A stretch of DNA of 8,607 bases from positions 1 to 8,607 of the forward strand of contig JBJMSU010000204.1 in assembly GCA_045801465.1 (NCBI GenBank), in the 5' to 3' direction. Of this stretch, positions 1-5,820 are shown piece after piece. This stretch comes from DATFWC01 sp045801465 (GTDB lineage Bacteria; Pseudomonadota; Alphaproteobacteria; Rhizobiales; Xanthobacteraceae). The notes beneath the pieces are model-generated. The model was not told where the DNA came from and did not search any database. It worked only from the letters and a program-made list of their open reading frames with translations. Each line of letters opens with the position of its first letter. Positions within the stretch are counted from its first letter, which is position 1. The translations under genes were made by a program, and so were the position numbers.

Positions 1-441
1 GGGGGGTACGCCACCCGCTCCGAGCTCGCGGTCTACCCCCCACCCCAGCCCTCCCCCACAAGGGGGGAGGGAGCCCGCTCAGTCCGCGGAACACACACCG
101 CTTATGCAACAGGCGCCGCAGGCCCGGTGCGTGGCGAGTCATCTGATCTTCCGCAGTCGCTCACGTGGCTGGCGCTGGAGCCGTTGACCGGCCGCACCCA
201 TCAGCTGCGCGTCCATTGCGCCGCCATGGGCTGGCCGATCATCGGCGATGCCATCTACGGCAGCGCTCCGCGCAGCGGCGGCCCCGGCCTCCAGCTGCAT
301 GCGCGCGAGGTCGTGGTACCGCTCTACAAGAACCGGGAGCCAATCCGCATCACGGCGCCGGTACCGTCACACATGCGGGCGCGGCTCACCGCCTGCGGCT
401 GGACCGAGGATAGCCAAGCAATGGGGGCGGCGGATCAGTAG
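1..441 (+). CDS. RluA-family pseudouridine synthase, C-terminal part (5' end outside window)
   Basis: The frame is open from base 1 to a TAG at 439-441, giving 146 residues of a longer protein. From about residue 55 it reads LTWLALEPLTGRTHQLRVH, then GWPIIGDAIYG, then LHAREVVVPLY, the well-known C-terminal half of the RluA/RsuA-type catalytic domain that isomerises uridine to pseudouridine in rRNA or tRNA. The catalytic Asp motif (HRLDxxTSG in the family) would lie upstream and cannot be seen. Residues about 11-50 do not look like the family: they are Pro/Gly/Arg rich and coincide with a GC-rich palindrome (49-71), so a repeat seems to have entered the gene in frame. A GTG at 127 could be miscalled as a start, but a protein starting there would lack the active site. 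The 3' end overlaps the convergent PPOX gene by 7 nt. The family is clear; the target RNA site cannot be told from this fragment. Confidence 0.85.
   Translation, partial: GGYATRSELAVYPPPQPSPTRGEGARSVRGTHTAYATGAAGPVRGESSDLPQSLTWLALEPLTGRTHQLRVHCAAMGWPIIGDAIYGSAPRSGGPGLQLHAREVVVPLYKNREPIRITAPVPSHMRARLTACGWTEDSQAMGAADQ
49..71. repeat. GC-rich palindromic repeat inside the pseudouridine synthase frame
   Basis: CCCTCCCCC (49-57) pairs perfectly with GGGGGAGGG (63-71) around a 5-nt loop, a 9-bp stem. The surrounding stretch, about 31-90, looks from memory like the CCCTCCCCC...GGGGGAGGG palindromes scattered between genes in Hyphomicrobiales. Here it keeps the reading frame open and would encode PPPQPSPTRGEGA. 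The outer limits of the element cannot be fixed from one copy. Confidence 0.6.
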
Positions 442-1055
442 AGCGTCGCCTTGATCCGCTCCGGCTGGCCGCGATCGTGCTCCGGGCCGCCGAGCTTGCC
501 GCCGGTGATCTCGGCCAGGATGGTGCCGGCGCTCGGCAGGCTCTTGCGCTCGACCTGCGTGGCGGGGTCCCACAGCCGGGAGCGCACGATCGCCTTGGTG
601 CATTGATAGAACACCCGTTCCACCGAGACGATGAGCACGGTGCGCGGCTCCTTGCCGTCCACGGCGAAGCTCGCCATCAGCTCGGGATCGGTGGAAATCG
701 CCGCGCGGCCGATGATGCGCAACGTCTCGCCGACGCCGGGAATGAGGAACAAGAGCGCCACGCGCGGATCGCGAACGATGTTGCGCAGGCTGTCGATACG
801 GTTGTTGCCGCGGCGGTCCGGGACCAGCAACGTCTTCTCGTCGTGCACGCGCACGAAGCCGGCCGCATCGCCGCGCGGCGAGCAGTCGAGCCCGTCCGGG
901 CCACTCGTCGCCAACGCGAAGAACGGCGCCGCCGCGATCAAGGCGCGATAGGATTGGTTGACGTGGTCGATTTCCTTGACGATCGCGGGACCATATGGCT
1001 CGCCATAGAGCGCCTCGAGCGCATCCATCGTCGTCACGAGATGATCGTTAGCCAT
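435..1055 (-). CDS. Pyridoxamine 5'-phosphate oxidase-type FMN flavoprotein (MSMEG_1061-like)
   Basis: This 206-residue protein has the split-barrel flavin-reductase fold signature of the PPOX superfamily. FFALATSGPDGLDCSPRGD (about 45-63) and LLVPDRRGNNRIDSLRNI (about 76-93) form the FMN phosphate-binding region, RVALLFLIPG (98-107) and LRIIGRA (112-118) are barrel strands, and QCTKAIVRSRLWDP (151-164) is the C-terminal signature of the 'MSMEG_1061 family PPOX-type flavoprotein' group. Members are thought to bind FMN or a related flavin; the substrate is usually unknown, so no specific reaction is claimed. It is probably cytosolic, with no signal peptide or membrane segment. The ATG at 1055 follows a GGGGGA (1061-1066) at 5-nt spacing and lies 12 nt after the mtaB stop, so it is likely the last gene of the dapF-mtaB unit. 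Its own 3' end overlaps the convergent pseudouridine synthase gene. Confidence 0.87.
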   Translation of the reverse strand: MANDHLVTTMDALEALYGEPYGPAIVKEIDHVNQSYRALIAAAPFFALATSGPDGLDCSPRGDAAGFVRVHDEKTLLVPDRRGNNRIDSLRNIVRDPRVALLFLIPGVGETLRIIGRAAISTDPELMASFAVDGKEPRTVLIVSVERVFYQCTKAIVRSRLWDPATQVERKSLPSAGTILAEITGGKLGGPEHDRGQPERIKATLY

Positions 1056-1067
1056 CGTGTTCCCCCG

Positions 1068-2327
1068 CTACGCTGCCAACAATTGCCGCCCATCGTGACC
1101 CACCATGGTGAGGTTCACGATCATGCCCGGCTCGCGCGCCCGGCCCAGGCGCACCGGCGTGAAATGCTCGGTGCGGCCCGTCGCGCCCGACTCGATCAGC
1201 ACGGGGGCGCGCGCGCCGACTTGGGTCTCGAGGTGCCGCCGCAGCGCGATCGCGCCCTTCTCCCGCAGCCGCTGCGCGCGCTGCTTGATGGTGGCGCGCG
1301 GAACCTGCGGCATGCGCGTGGCGGGCGTGCCGGGTCGCGGCGAGAACGGAAAGACATGCAGATGGGTGAGGCCGCATTCGTCGACGAGATCGAGCGAGCG
1401 GGCGAACATGTTCTCGCTCTCGGTCGGGAAGCCGGCGATGATGTCGCCCCCGAAGACGACGTCGGGCCGCAGCCGCCGCACGGAATCGCAGAACGCGATG
1501 GCGTCGGCGCGCAGATGCCGCCGCTTCATGCGCCTGAGGATGAGATCGTCGCCCGCCTGCAGCGAGAGATGCAGATGCGGCATCAGCCGCGGCTCGCCGG
1601 CGAGCGCGTCGAGGAGATCGCGATCGGCCTCGACCGAGTCGATGGAGGAGAGGCGCAGGCGTTGCAGCTGCGGGATATGCTTGAGAATCTGCTTCACCAG
1701 CGTGCCGAGCCGCGGCGTCCCCGGTAGATTCGTTCCATAGCTCGTGATGTCGACGCCGGTCAGCACCACCTCGCGATACCCGTGCTCGACCAGATGGCGT
1801 ACCTGCGCCACCACCTCGCCCATCGGCACCGAGCGCGAGTTGCCGCGGCCGAACGGAATGATGCAGAAGGTGCAGCGGTGATCGCAGCCGTTCTGCACCT
1901 GCACGAATGCGCGCGCCCGGCCCTCGATGCCGTCGATCAGGTGCAGCGCCGTCTCTCGCACGCTCATGATGTCGTTGACGGCGATCTTTTCTTCCCCGGC
2001 CACGCCGAAGCCGAGTGCGGCGCCTGCCGCCGTCCACGCCCGCGGGTCGAGCTTTTCCGTATTGCCGAGCACCCGGTCGACCTCCGGCATGGCGGCAAAG
2101 CTTGTGGGCTCCGTCTGGGCGGCGCAGCCGGTGACGATGATGCGGGCCTGCGGCCGCTCGCGCTTGACCCGCCGAATGGCCTGACGTGCCTGGCGCACCG
2201 CCTCCGCCGTGACGGCACAGGTGTTGACCACGACGGCGTCGAGCCCGGCGGCATTGGCCTCACGGCGGATCACTTCCGATTCGTAGGTGTTGAGGCGGCA
2301 GCCGAAGGTGATGACGTCGACGCCCAT
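1068..2327 (-). CDS. mtaB: tRNA (N6-L-threonylcarbamoyladenosine(37)-C2)-methylthiotransferase MtaB
   Basis: A 419-residue radical-SAM methylthiotransferase that converts t6A to ms2t6A at position 37 of ANN-decoding tRNAs, in the cytosol. The order is typical. The N-terminal UPF0004 domain has auxiliary-cluster cysteines C10 (FGCRLNTYES), C37 (NTCAVT) and C68 (TGCAAQ). The radical-SAM motif CxxxCxxC is C148, C152 and C155 in NGCDHRCTFCIIPFGRG. Next come GGDIIAGFPTE (293-303) and HVFPFSPRPGT (324-334), and a TRAM-like RNA-binding tail from about 365. The FGCRLNTYESE start and IIPFGRG favour MtaB over MiaB or RimO. The ATG at 2327-2325 overlaps the dapF TGA by one base (TGATG), with AAGGGG (2335-2340) at 7-nt spacing, so translation is probably coupled. 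The frame stays open far upstream inside dapF, but that extension has no family match. In relatives, as I recall, mtaB also follows dapF and is often followed by ftsY; here a PPOX gene follows instead. Confidence 0.95.
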   Translation of the reverse strand: MGVDVITFGCRLNTYESEVIRREANAAGLDAVVVNTCAVTAEAVRQARQAIRRVKRERPQARIIVTGCAAQTEPTSFAAMPEVDRVLGNTEKLDPRAWTAAGAALGFGVAGEEKIAVNDIMSVRETALHLIDGIEGRARAFVQVQNGCDHRCTFCIIPFGRGNSRSVPMGEVVAQVRHLVEHGYREVVLTGVDITSYGTNLPGTPRLGTLVKQILKHIPQLQRLRLSSIDSVEADRDLLDALAGEPRLMPHLHLSLQAGDDLILRRMKRRHLRADAIAFCDSVRRLRPDVVFGGDIIAGFPTESENMFARSLDLVDECGLTHLHVFPFSPRPGTPATRMPQVPRATIKQRAQRLREKGAIALRRHLETQVGARAPVLIESGATGRTEHFTPVRLGRAREPGMIVNLTMVGHDGRQLLAA

Positions 2328-3202
2328 CAGCGCACCCCTTCGGCCTGAAGAGCCGTGAACAGGCCGGCGTCGAAGCGGCCTTCGAACTCGTATTCCACCG
2401 GGCCGGTCATCAGCACGTGGTCGTCGCGCTCGCGCCAGTCGGTAGTGAGATCGCCCCCGGGCAAGGTCACGGTCACCTTGCGGCCGGTGCGGCGGGTGCG
2501 CGCAGCCGACACCGCCGCCGCGCACGCCGCCGAGCCACACGCCCGGGTGAGACCAGCGCCCCGTTCCCAGGTGCGGATCACGATGTGCTCGCGCGAGGGG
2601 ACCTGGGCGAGCGTGATATTGGCCCGCTCGGGAAATATCGGGTGCGACTCGAGCAGCGAGCCGATGCGGGCGAGATCGTAGGCGCCGACGTCGTCGACCC
2701 AGAACACGACGTGGGGGTTGCCCATGTTCACGGCCGAAGGCGAATGCAGGATCGGCGCATCGATGGGGCCGATCTGCAGCTCGATGGCGCGGGTGTCGCG
2801 GAACTCCTCGGCGAGCGGAATCTCGTTCCAGGCAAAGCGCGGCCGCCCCATGTCCACCGTGACGAGGCCTCCAGCCTTCCAGCAATTGATCAGGCCCGCC
2901 TTGGTCTCGAATGTGGCGGCATCCTTGCCGGTCTCCTTGAACAGGAGGTCGGCGATGCAGCGCATACCGTTGCCGCAGGCGCCCGATTCCGATCCGTCGT
3001 TGTTGAAGATGCGCACCGACGCGTCGATCCCGGCGGCGCGCGGCGCCTGGAGGACCATCAGCTGGTCATACGGCGTTGCCTTGGCGGCGGCCCGCGCCTC
3101 CGATGGGCTGACGGCGGCGGCGTCCCGGCGCAGATCGACCACCACGATCTCGTTACCGAGACCGTTCATCTTCACGAAGGAATGATCGGCGAGCGCGCTC
3201 AT
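2327..3202 (-). CDS. dapF: Diaminopimelate epimerase DapF
   Basis: A 291-residue PLP-independent epimerase that interconverts LL- and meso-diaminopimelate, the last step before lysine and the source of meso-DAP for peptidoglycan. It acts in the cytosol. The two catalytic cysteines are present in their motifs: C76 in SESGACGNGMRC and C222 in LTRACGSAAC. Other signatures are FVKMNGLGNEIVVVD at the N terminus (9-23), RIFNNDGSE (64-72), VNMGNPHVVF (158-167), ANITLAQV (194-201) and the GPVEYEFEG end (267-275). Length and domain order (two pseudo-symmetric halves, each giving one cysteine) are normal. The start at 3202 gives the usual short lead into the FVKMNGLGN strand; the upstream AAGGGC is only a modest Shine-Dalgarno match. 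It is the promoter-proximal gene of the leftward unit with mtaB and the PPOX gene, so their promoter should lie in 3203-3379. I saw no convincing -10/-35 pair there. Confidence 0.97.
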   Translation of the reverse strand: MSALADHSFVKMNGLGNEIVVVDLRRDAAAVSPSEARAAAKATPYDQLMVLQAPRAAGIDASVRIFNNDGSESGACGNGMRCIADLLFKETGKDAATFETKAGLINCWKAGGLVTVDMGRPRFAWNEIPLAEEFRDTRAIELQIGPIDAPILHSPSAVNMGNPHVVFWVDDVGAYDLARIGSLLESHPIFPERANITLAQVPSREHIVIRTWERGAGLTRACGSAACAAAVSAARTRRTGRKVTVTLPGGDLTTDWRERDDHVLMTGPVEYEFEGRFDAGLFTALQAEGVR

Positions 3203-3365
3203 GGTTGCCCTTATATGGCGAAATCACGGCGGTTTGCGAGTGGTCTTAAAAGGAACGGAAAGGGCTGCCATGCATTTCCGCTGCGTGAGGGAGGCACGGA
3301 CGTGATAAGAAAACAATCGCACGGTGTGGCGCGGGCCGGCGCGCAGCCTCGCGGATGATATCTGT

Positions 3366-3371
3366 AGAGGA
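3366..3371 (+). promoter_or_regulatory. Shine-Dalgarno deciding the start of the GyrI-like gene
   Basis: AGAGGA ends 8 nt before the ATG at 3380 but overlaps the in-frame ATG at 3371. This spacing favours 3380 as the true start. Confidence 0.6.
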
Positions 3372-3379
3372 TGATCCCC

Positions 3380-4018
3380 ATGCCTTATTTCCGCACGGCG
3401 TTGTGCCTCGCCGCCTCGCTCGCGTGGCTCGCAGCCGCTCCCTCGCACGCCGAAAATCCAAGCACATTTGCGCCGCCCCGGGCGCTCGCCCAGAACGCCC
3501 CAGTGGCGCCAGCGCCTCCCCCGGCGGCGACTTCGCCGGCCCCGGCCCAGGGCGCCGAGGCGTTCGGCCAGGACGTCACGCTGACCGAGAAAACCATCAT
3601 CTACATGAACGGCAACGCCACGTGGGACAACGCATTTGAGACCCTGATCGACGCCTTCAAGCAGCTCAACACCTACCTCGAGCGGCAAGGCCTCAAGCCC
3701 GATGGCCCGGCCATGACCATCTACACATCGACCGACGATACCGGCTTCTCGTTCCAGGCCGCGATCCCGCTCGCCGAAGAACCGCAAAATCCCCCGCGTG
3801 GCGATATCGCCATCGGCAAGTCGCCCGCCGGCCATGCGCTGAAGTTCGTCCACCACGGCTCATATGATTCGATGGACACCACCTACGAGGCGATCACCAA
3901 TTATCTCGACGAGAAGCGCCTCGAGGCAAAGGACCTGTTCATCGAGGAATATGCCAGCGATCCGGTGACCACGCCGGAGGATCAGCTGGTCATCACCGTG
4001 CTGGTGCCGATCAAGTGA
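3380..4018 (+). CDS. Exported GyrI-like / effector-binding-domain protein
   Basis: A 212-residue protein. Residues 1-24 form a signal peptide (hydrophobic ALCLAASLAWLAAA, then SHA before E25), so it should be exported by Sec. Residues about 31-58 are a Pro/Ala-rich linker. The rest (about 66-212) resembles the GyrI-like / AraC effector-binding (SRPBCC-type) fold: a helix with NAFETLIDAFKQLNTYLERQGL, the strand AMTIYTSTD, FSFQAAIPLAEE (about 123-134), KFVHHGSYDSMDTTYEAI (155-172), and the terminal FIEEYASDPVTTPEDQL leading to a VLVPIK strand. Such domains bind small ligands, or inhibit gyrase in GyrI itself; in an exported form the role is unknown, and binding of a periplasmic small molecule is only a guess. 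The start at 3380 is chosen from AGAGGA at 8-nt spacing; an ATG nine bases upstream is possible. It diverges from dapF across 177 nt and is followed about 170 nt later by another exported protein. Confidence 0.85.
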   Translation: MPYFRTALCLAASLAWLAAAPSHAENPSTFAPPRALAQNAPVAPAPPPAATSPAPAQGAEAFGQDVTLTEKTIIYMNGNATWDNAFETLIDAFKQLNTYLERQGLKPDGPAMTIYTSTDDTGFSFQAAIPLAEEPQNPPRGDIAIGKSPAGHALKFVHHGSYDSMDTTYEAITNYLDEKRLEAKDLFIEEYASDPVTTPEDQLVITVLVPIK

Positions 4019-4059
4019 GGCGCTTCATGCGACAGGGGGCAATGGATCGCTGCCGGGAA

Positions 4060-4073
4060 TCGGCTTCGGCCGA
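4060..4073 (+). terminator. Small hairpin downstream of the GyrI-like gene, weak terminator candidate
   Basis: TCGGC (4060-4064) and GCCGA (4069-4073) pair around a TTCG tetraloop, a stable small RNA hairpin 41 nt after the stop codon. There is no T-run after it, so if it ends transcription at all it is not a classical intrinsic terminator. Confidence 0.2.
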
Positions 4074-4188
4074 CATGGTGACCCGTATGCCACAGTTTCC
4101 GTCCCAACGCATGCGGGGCGGCAAAGCCTCTGTCACAGCAGGGACAATCCAGTCTAGAGTGGAAACGATGAACCATGCGAGGACACCG

Positions 4189-4542
4189 ATGCGCCTGATG
4201 TCACTTGCCGTCCTGACCGTCGCAGCCGTTGCCCTCGCCGCCGCGCCGGCGGACGCCGCCAGGAAGAAGCGATCCCAAGCCGTCGCGGCACAGTCCGTGC
4301 AGGGTGAACGCGGCGAAGCCGGCGTCGTGGTGCGGCGCTCGCGCACCCGCATCACGGTGACGCGGCGCTCCTATCTCGATGCCGGTACCGAAGTTTATCC
4401 GGGCAGCCAGCCCTACACGGACTATGTCTTCTCGCCGCTGTACCACCGGCCCTCGGATATGGCCGATCCGACCCGGTCGCGCACATCGCTGCCCGAGCCG
4501 CTGTGGATCCCGAGCTATCACACGCCCAACTGGGGCTATTGA
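4189..4542 (+). CDS. Small secreted protein of unknown function
   Basis: A 117-residue protein beginning MRLMSLAVLTVAAVALAAAP, followed by ADA and a basic RKKR. This is a clear Sec signal peptide with likely cleavage after A23, so the mature product of about 94 residues should be periplasmic or outside the cell. The mature part is basic at first (RRSRTRITVTRRSYL), then rich in Tyr, Pro and Ser: LDAGTEVYPG, YTDYVF, PLYHRPSDMADP, ending LPEPLWIPSYHTPNWGY. From memory, short exported proteins with an LDAGTEV-P--TDY segment are common in Bradyrhizobium and relatives, but none has a function I know. No Cys and no known domain is visible. The ATG at 4189 has GAGGA (4179-4183) at 5-nt spacing. An in-frame ATG at 4168 would add seven residues (MNHARTP) and has a poorer ribosome site. 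The gene converges on the Bug gene. Confidence 0.72.
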   Translation: MRLMSLAVLTVAAVALAAAPADAARKKRSQAVAAQSVQGERGEAGVVVRRSRTRITVTRRSYLDAGTEVYPGSQPYTDYVFSPLYHRPSDMADPTRSRTSLPEPLWIPSYHTPNWGY

Positions 4543-4555
4543 TCGCTTGCTCCGT

Positions 4556-4648
4556 CGTCATCACCGGACTGGCGCGAAAGCGCCGAGACCCCGTGATCTA
4601 TCTTCTTCACGGAAGCGATGGATTGCCAGATCAAATCCGGCAATGACG
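4556..4648. repeat. Degenerate multi-hairpin intergenic repeat
   Basis: This fills the 114-nt gap between convergent genes. The ends are inverted copies: 4556-4568 against 4636-4648 pair at 11 of 13 positions. Inside are three hairpins: GGCGC-GAAA-GCGCC (4571-4584), CCGTGA/TCACGG with a 10-nt loop (4591-4612), and ATTGCC/GGCAAT (4622-4644). The right part (GATTGCCAGATCAAATCCGG and onward) looks like a decayed copy of a repeat I recall as widespread in Bradyrhizobium-type genomes, where the third stem is fully GGGTCAAGCCC. It may help end transcription from both sides. Confidence 0.6.
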
Positions 4649-4656
4649 CGGCGGCG

Positions 4657-5631
4657 TCAGTCCGTCTTGATATTCGCGGTACGGGCGACCTCCGTCCAAT
4701 TGCGGATCTCGCGCGCAATCAACGTCTGAAATTCCTCGACGCTGCCGCCGGCCGGCGAAACCCCCTGCGCGGCGAGTTTCGGGATCAAGTCAGGATCGCG
4801 CAGGGCGCGGTTCACCTCCGCGTTGAGCTTCTCGACGACAGGTTTGGGCGTGCCGGCGGTGGTCAGCAGGCCCACCCATTGGATCGCCTCGAAACCCGGG
4901 AAACCTGATTCCGCGACCGTCGGCAGGTCGGGGAATTGCGGATCGCGCGTCAGGCTGCCGGCCGCCAGCGCGCGCAGGTTCCCGGCCTCGATCTGCGGCA
5001 GCGACGCCAGCGGCGAGATCACGGTGAGCTCGGTCTCGCCCGCGACCGTCGCCGTGATGGCCGGGGCACCGCCGCGGTAGGGAACGTGCTGCAGTTTGAT
5101 GCCGGCAGCCTTGCTGAACAGCTCGATGACGAGGTGGTTCTGGCTCGCGGCCCCCGGCGAGGCATAGTTGAGCTTGCCCGGGCTGGCCTTGGCCAACGCC
5201 ACGAATTCGGGCAGCGTCTTGGCGGCGAGCTTGCCCGCAACCACGAACAGCAGCGGATTCTTGCCCACCATGGCGATCGGCTGGAGATCGCGCGCGCTGT
5301 CATATGGGACCTTGGAATTGGTGGCGGGGATCACCGTATAACTTGATGCCACCATCAGCAGCATATGCCCGTCGGGCGGCGCCTTGGCGACTGCATCGGC
5401 GCCGATGATGCCGCTGGCGCCGGGCCGGTTGTCGACGATAACCGGTTGGCCCAGCGACTTCTCGAGATACGGCTGGATCAGCCGCGCGACCGTGTCGTTG
5501 AGTCCGCCCGGCGCGAACGGGACGACAATGCGGACGGGCCGGTCCGGATAGGCCATCGCTGGCCCGACATCCCCGATGACCGTAAGCGCGGCCAGAAGGA
5601 CCATCGCGCGCCGAATGAACCGCAATCGCAT
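4657..5631 (-). CDS. Tripartite tricarboxylate transporter substrate-binding protein (Bug/TctC family)
   Basis: A 324-residue periplasmic solute-binding protein. Residues 1-27 are a signal peptide (RFIRR, then MVLLAALTVIG, ending AMA before Y28). The mature start YPDRPVRIVVPFAPGG (28-43) is the Bug hallmark, followed by DTVARL, VIVDNRPGASGIIGADAVAKAPPDG, LNYASPG, HVPYRGG and PDLPTVAESGFPGFEA, all in the usual order. The family captures carboxylates and similar small molecules for TctAB-type carriers; the ligand here cannot be read from sequence. Length is typical. The start at 5631 is set by the signal peptide and GGGAG (5640-5644) at 8-nt spacing, although the frame remains open upstream. 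No tctA or tctB is in the window, so it may be an orphan using a carrier elsewhere, as many Bug proteins do. It diverges from the UbiD-like gene, suggesting a shared substrate pathway. Confidence 0.94.
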   Translation of the reverse strand: MRLRFIRRAMVLLAALTVIGDVGPAMAYPDRPVRIVVPFAPGGLNDTVARLIQPYLEKSLGQPVIVDNRPGASGIIGADAVAKAPPDGHMLLMVASSYTVIPATNSKVPYDSARDLQPIAMVGKNPLLFVVAGKLAAKTLPEFVALAKASPGKLNYASPGAASQNHLVIELFSKAAGIKLQHVPYRGGAPAITATVAGETELTVISPLASLPQIEAGNLRALAAGSLTRDPQFPDLPTVAESGFPGFEAIQWVGLLTTAGTPKPVVEKLNAEVNRALRDPDLIPKLAAQGVSPAGGSVEEFQTLIAREIRNWTEVARTANIKTD

Positions 5632-5639
5632 CCTGTTCA

Positions 5640-5644
5640 CTCCC
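5640..5644 (-). promoter_or_regulatory. Shine-Dalgarno of the Bug gene
   Basis: On the minus strand GGGAG lies 8 nt before the ATG at 5631. It decides this start over possible upstream ones, and the signal peptide begins here. Confidence 0.65.
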
Positions 5645-5664
5645 GAAGTCTCGCCCGCCCGGGC

Positions 5665-5692
5665 CCTATACGATCCGCGTGGCGCGGGGCAA
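5665..5692 (-). promoter_or_regulatory. Candidate sigma70-type promoter for the Bug gene
   Basis: On the minus strand TTGCCC (5687-5692) and TATAGG (5665-5670) are separated by 16 nt; each matches 4 of 6 consensus bases. A start of transcription near 5658 would leave a leader of about 27 nt containing the GGGAG ribosome site. This is a weak match by eye only. Confidence 0.3.
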
Positions 5693-5732
5693 GAAGCCGG
5701 TAGAAGGAGGGTTTCCGTTCCAGGGCGGGAGG

Positions 5733-5808
5733 CTAGCGCCCCGCGTCCGAAGTTCGTGATACACGGCAGCACGCTTTGAAACGAACTTCGGAAGCAAAGG
5801 GGCACTAG
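5733..5808. repeat. Tandem palindrome, unit A (inverted repeat between Bug and UbiD-like genes)
   Basis: The inner arms TCCGAAGTTCGT (5746-5757) and ACGAACTTCGGA (5781-5792) pair perfectly over 12 bp around a 23-nt loop. The outer arms CTAGCGCCCC (5733-5742) and GGGGCACTAG (5799-5808) pair at 9 of 10 positions. Short unpaired linkers (3 and 6 nt) separate inner and outer stems. The unit is homologous to unit B, 12 nt downstream. It could be a hairpin repeat, a pair of operators, or both. Confidence 0.75.
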
Positions 5809-5820
5809 AAGCATATGATG

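Noticed and set aside
7..128. Imperfect direct repeats (7-32 and 103-128, both encoding YAT...V) flanking the palindrome, as a possible target-site duplication.
   Set aside because: Only 16 of 26 bases match in very GC-rich sequence, which is not beyond chance.
477..1727. Long plus-strand open frame opposite the PPOX gene and mtaB.
   Set aside because: It is Arg/Ala/His-rich, resembles no family and lies opposite two well-recognised genes; high GC leaves such frames open by chance.
2328..2885. The mtaB reading frame stays open upstream inside dapF, allowing a 605-residue protein.
   Set aside because: The extra residues are Arg/His-rich antiframe translation of dapF. The MtaB family starts at the ATG at 2327, which has a good ribosome site.
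3215..3358. Possible 47-residue plus-strand gene starting ATGGCGAAATCACGG in the dapF/GyrI gap.
   Set aside because: There is no good ribosome site and no recognisable feature; the frame is the tail of a longer antisense shadow of dapF.
5776..5781. TTGAAA as a -35 box for the UbiD-like gene.
   Set aside because: It is a 5 of 6 match, but the sequence 16-18 nt downstream (around 5798-5805) is GC-rich and not -10-like.
5814..5819. TATGAT as a -10 box for the UbiD-like gene.
   Set aside because: No -35-like hexamer sits 16-18 nt upstream, and the bases are explained by the CATATG dyad centre.
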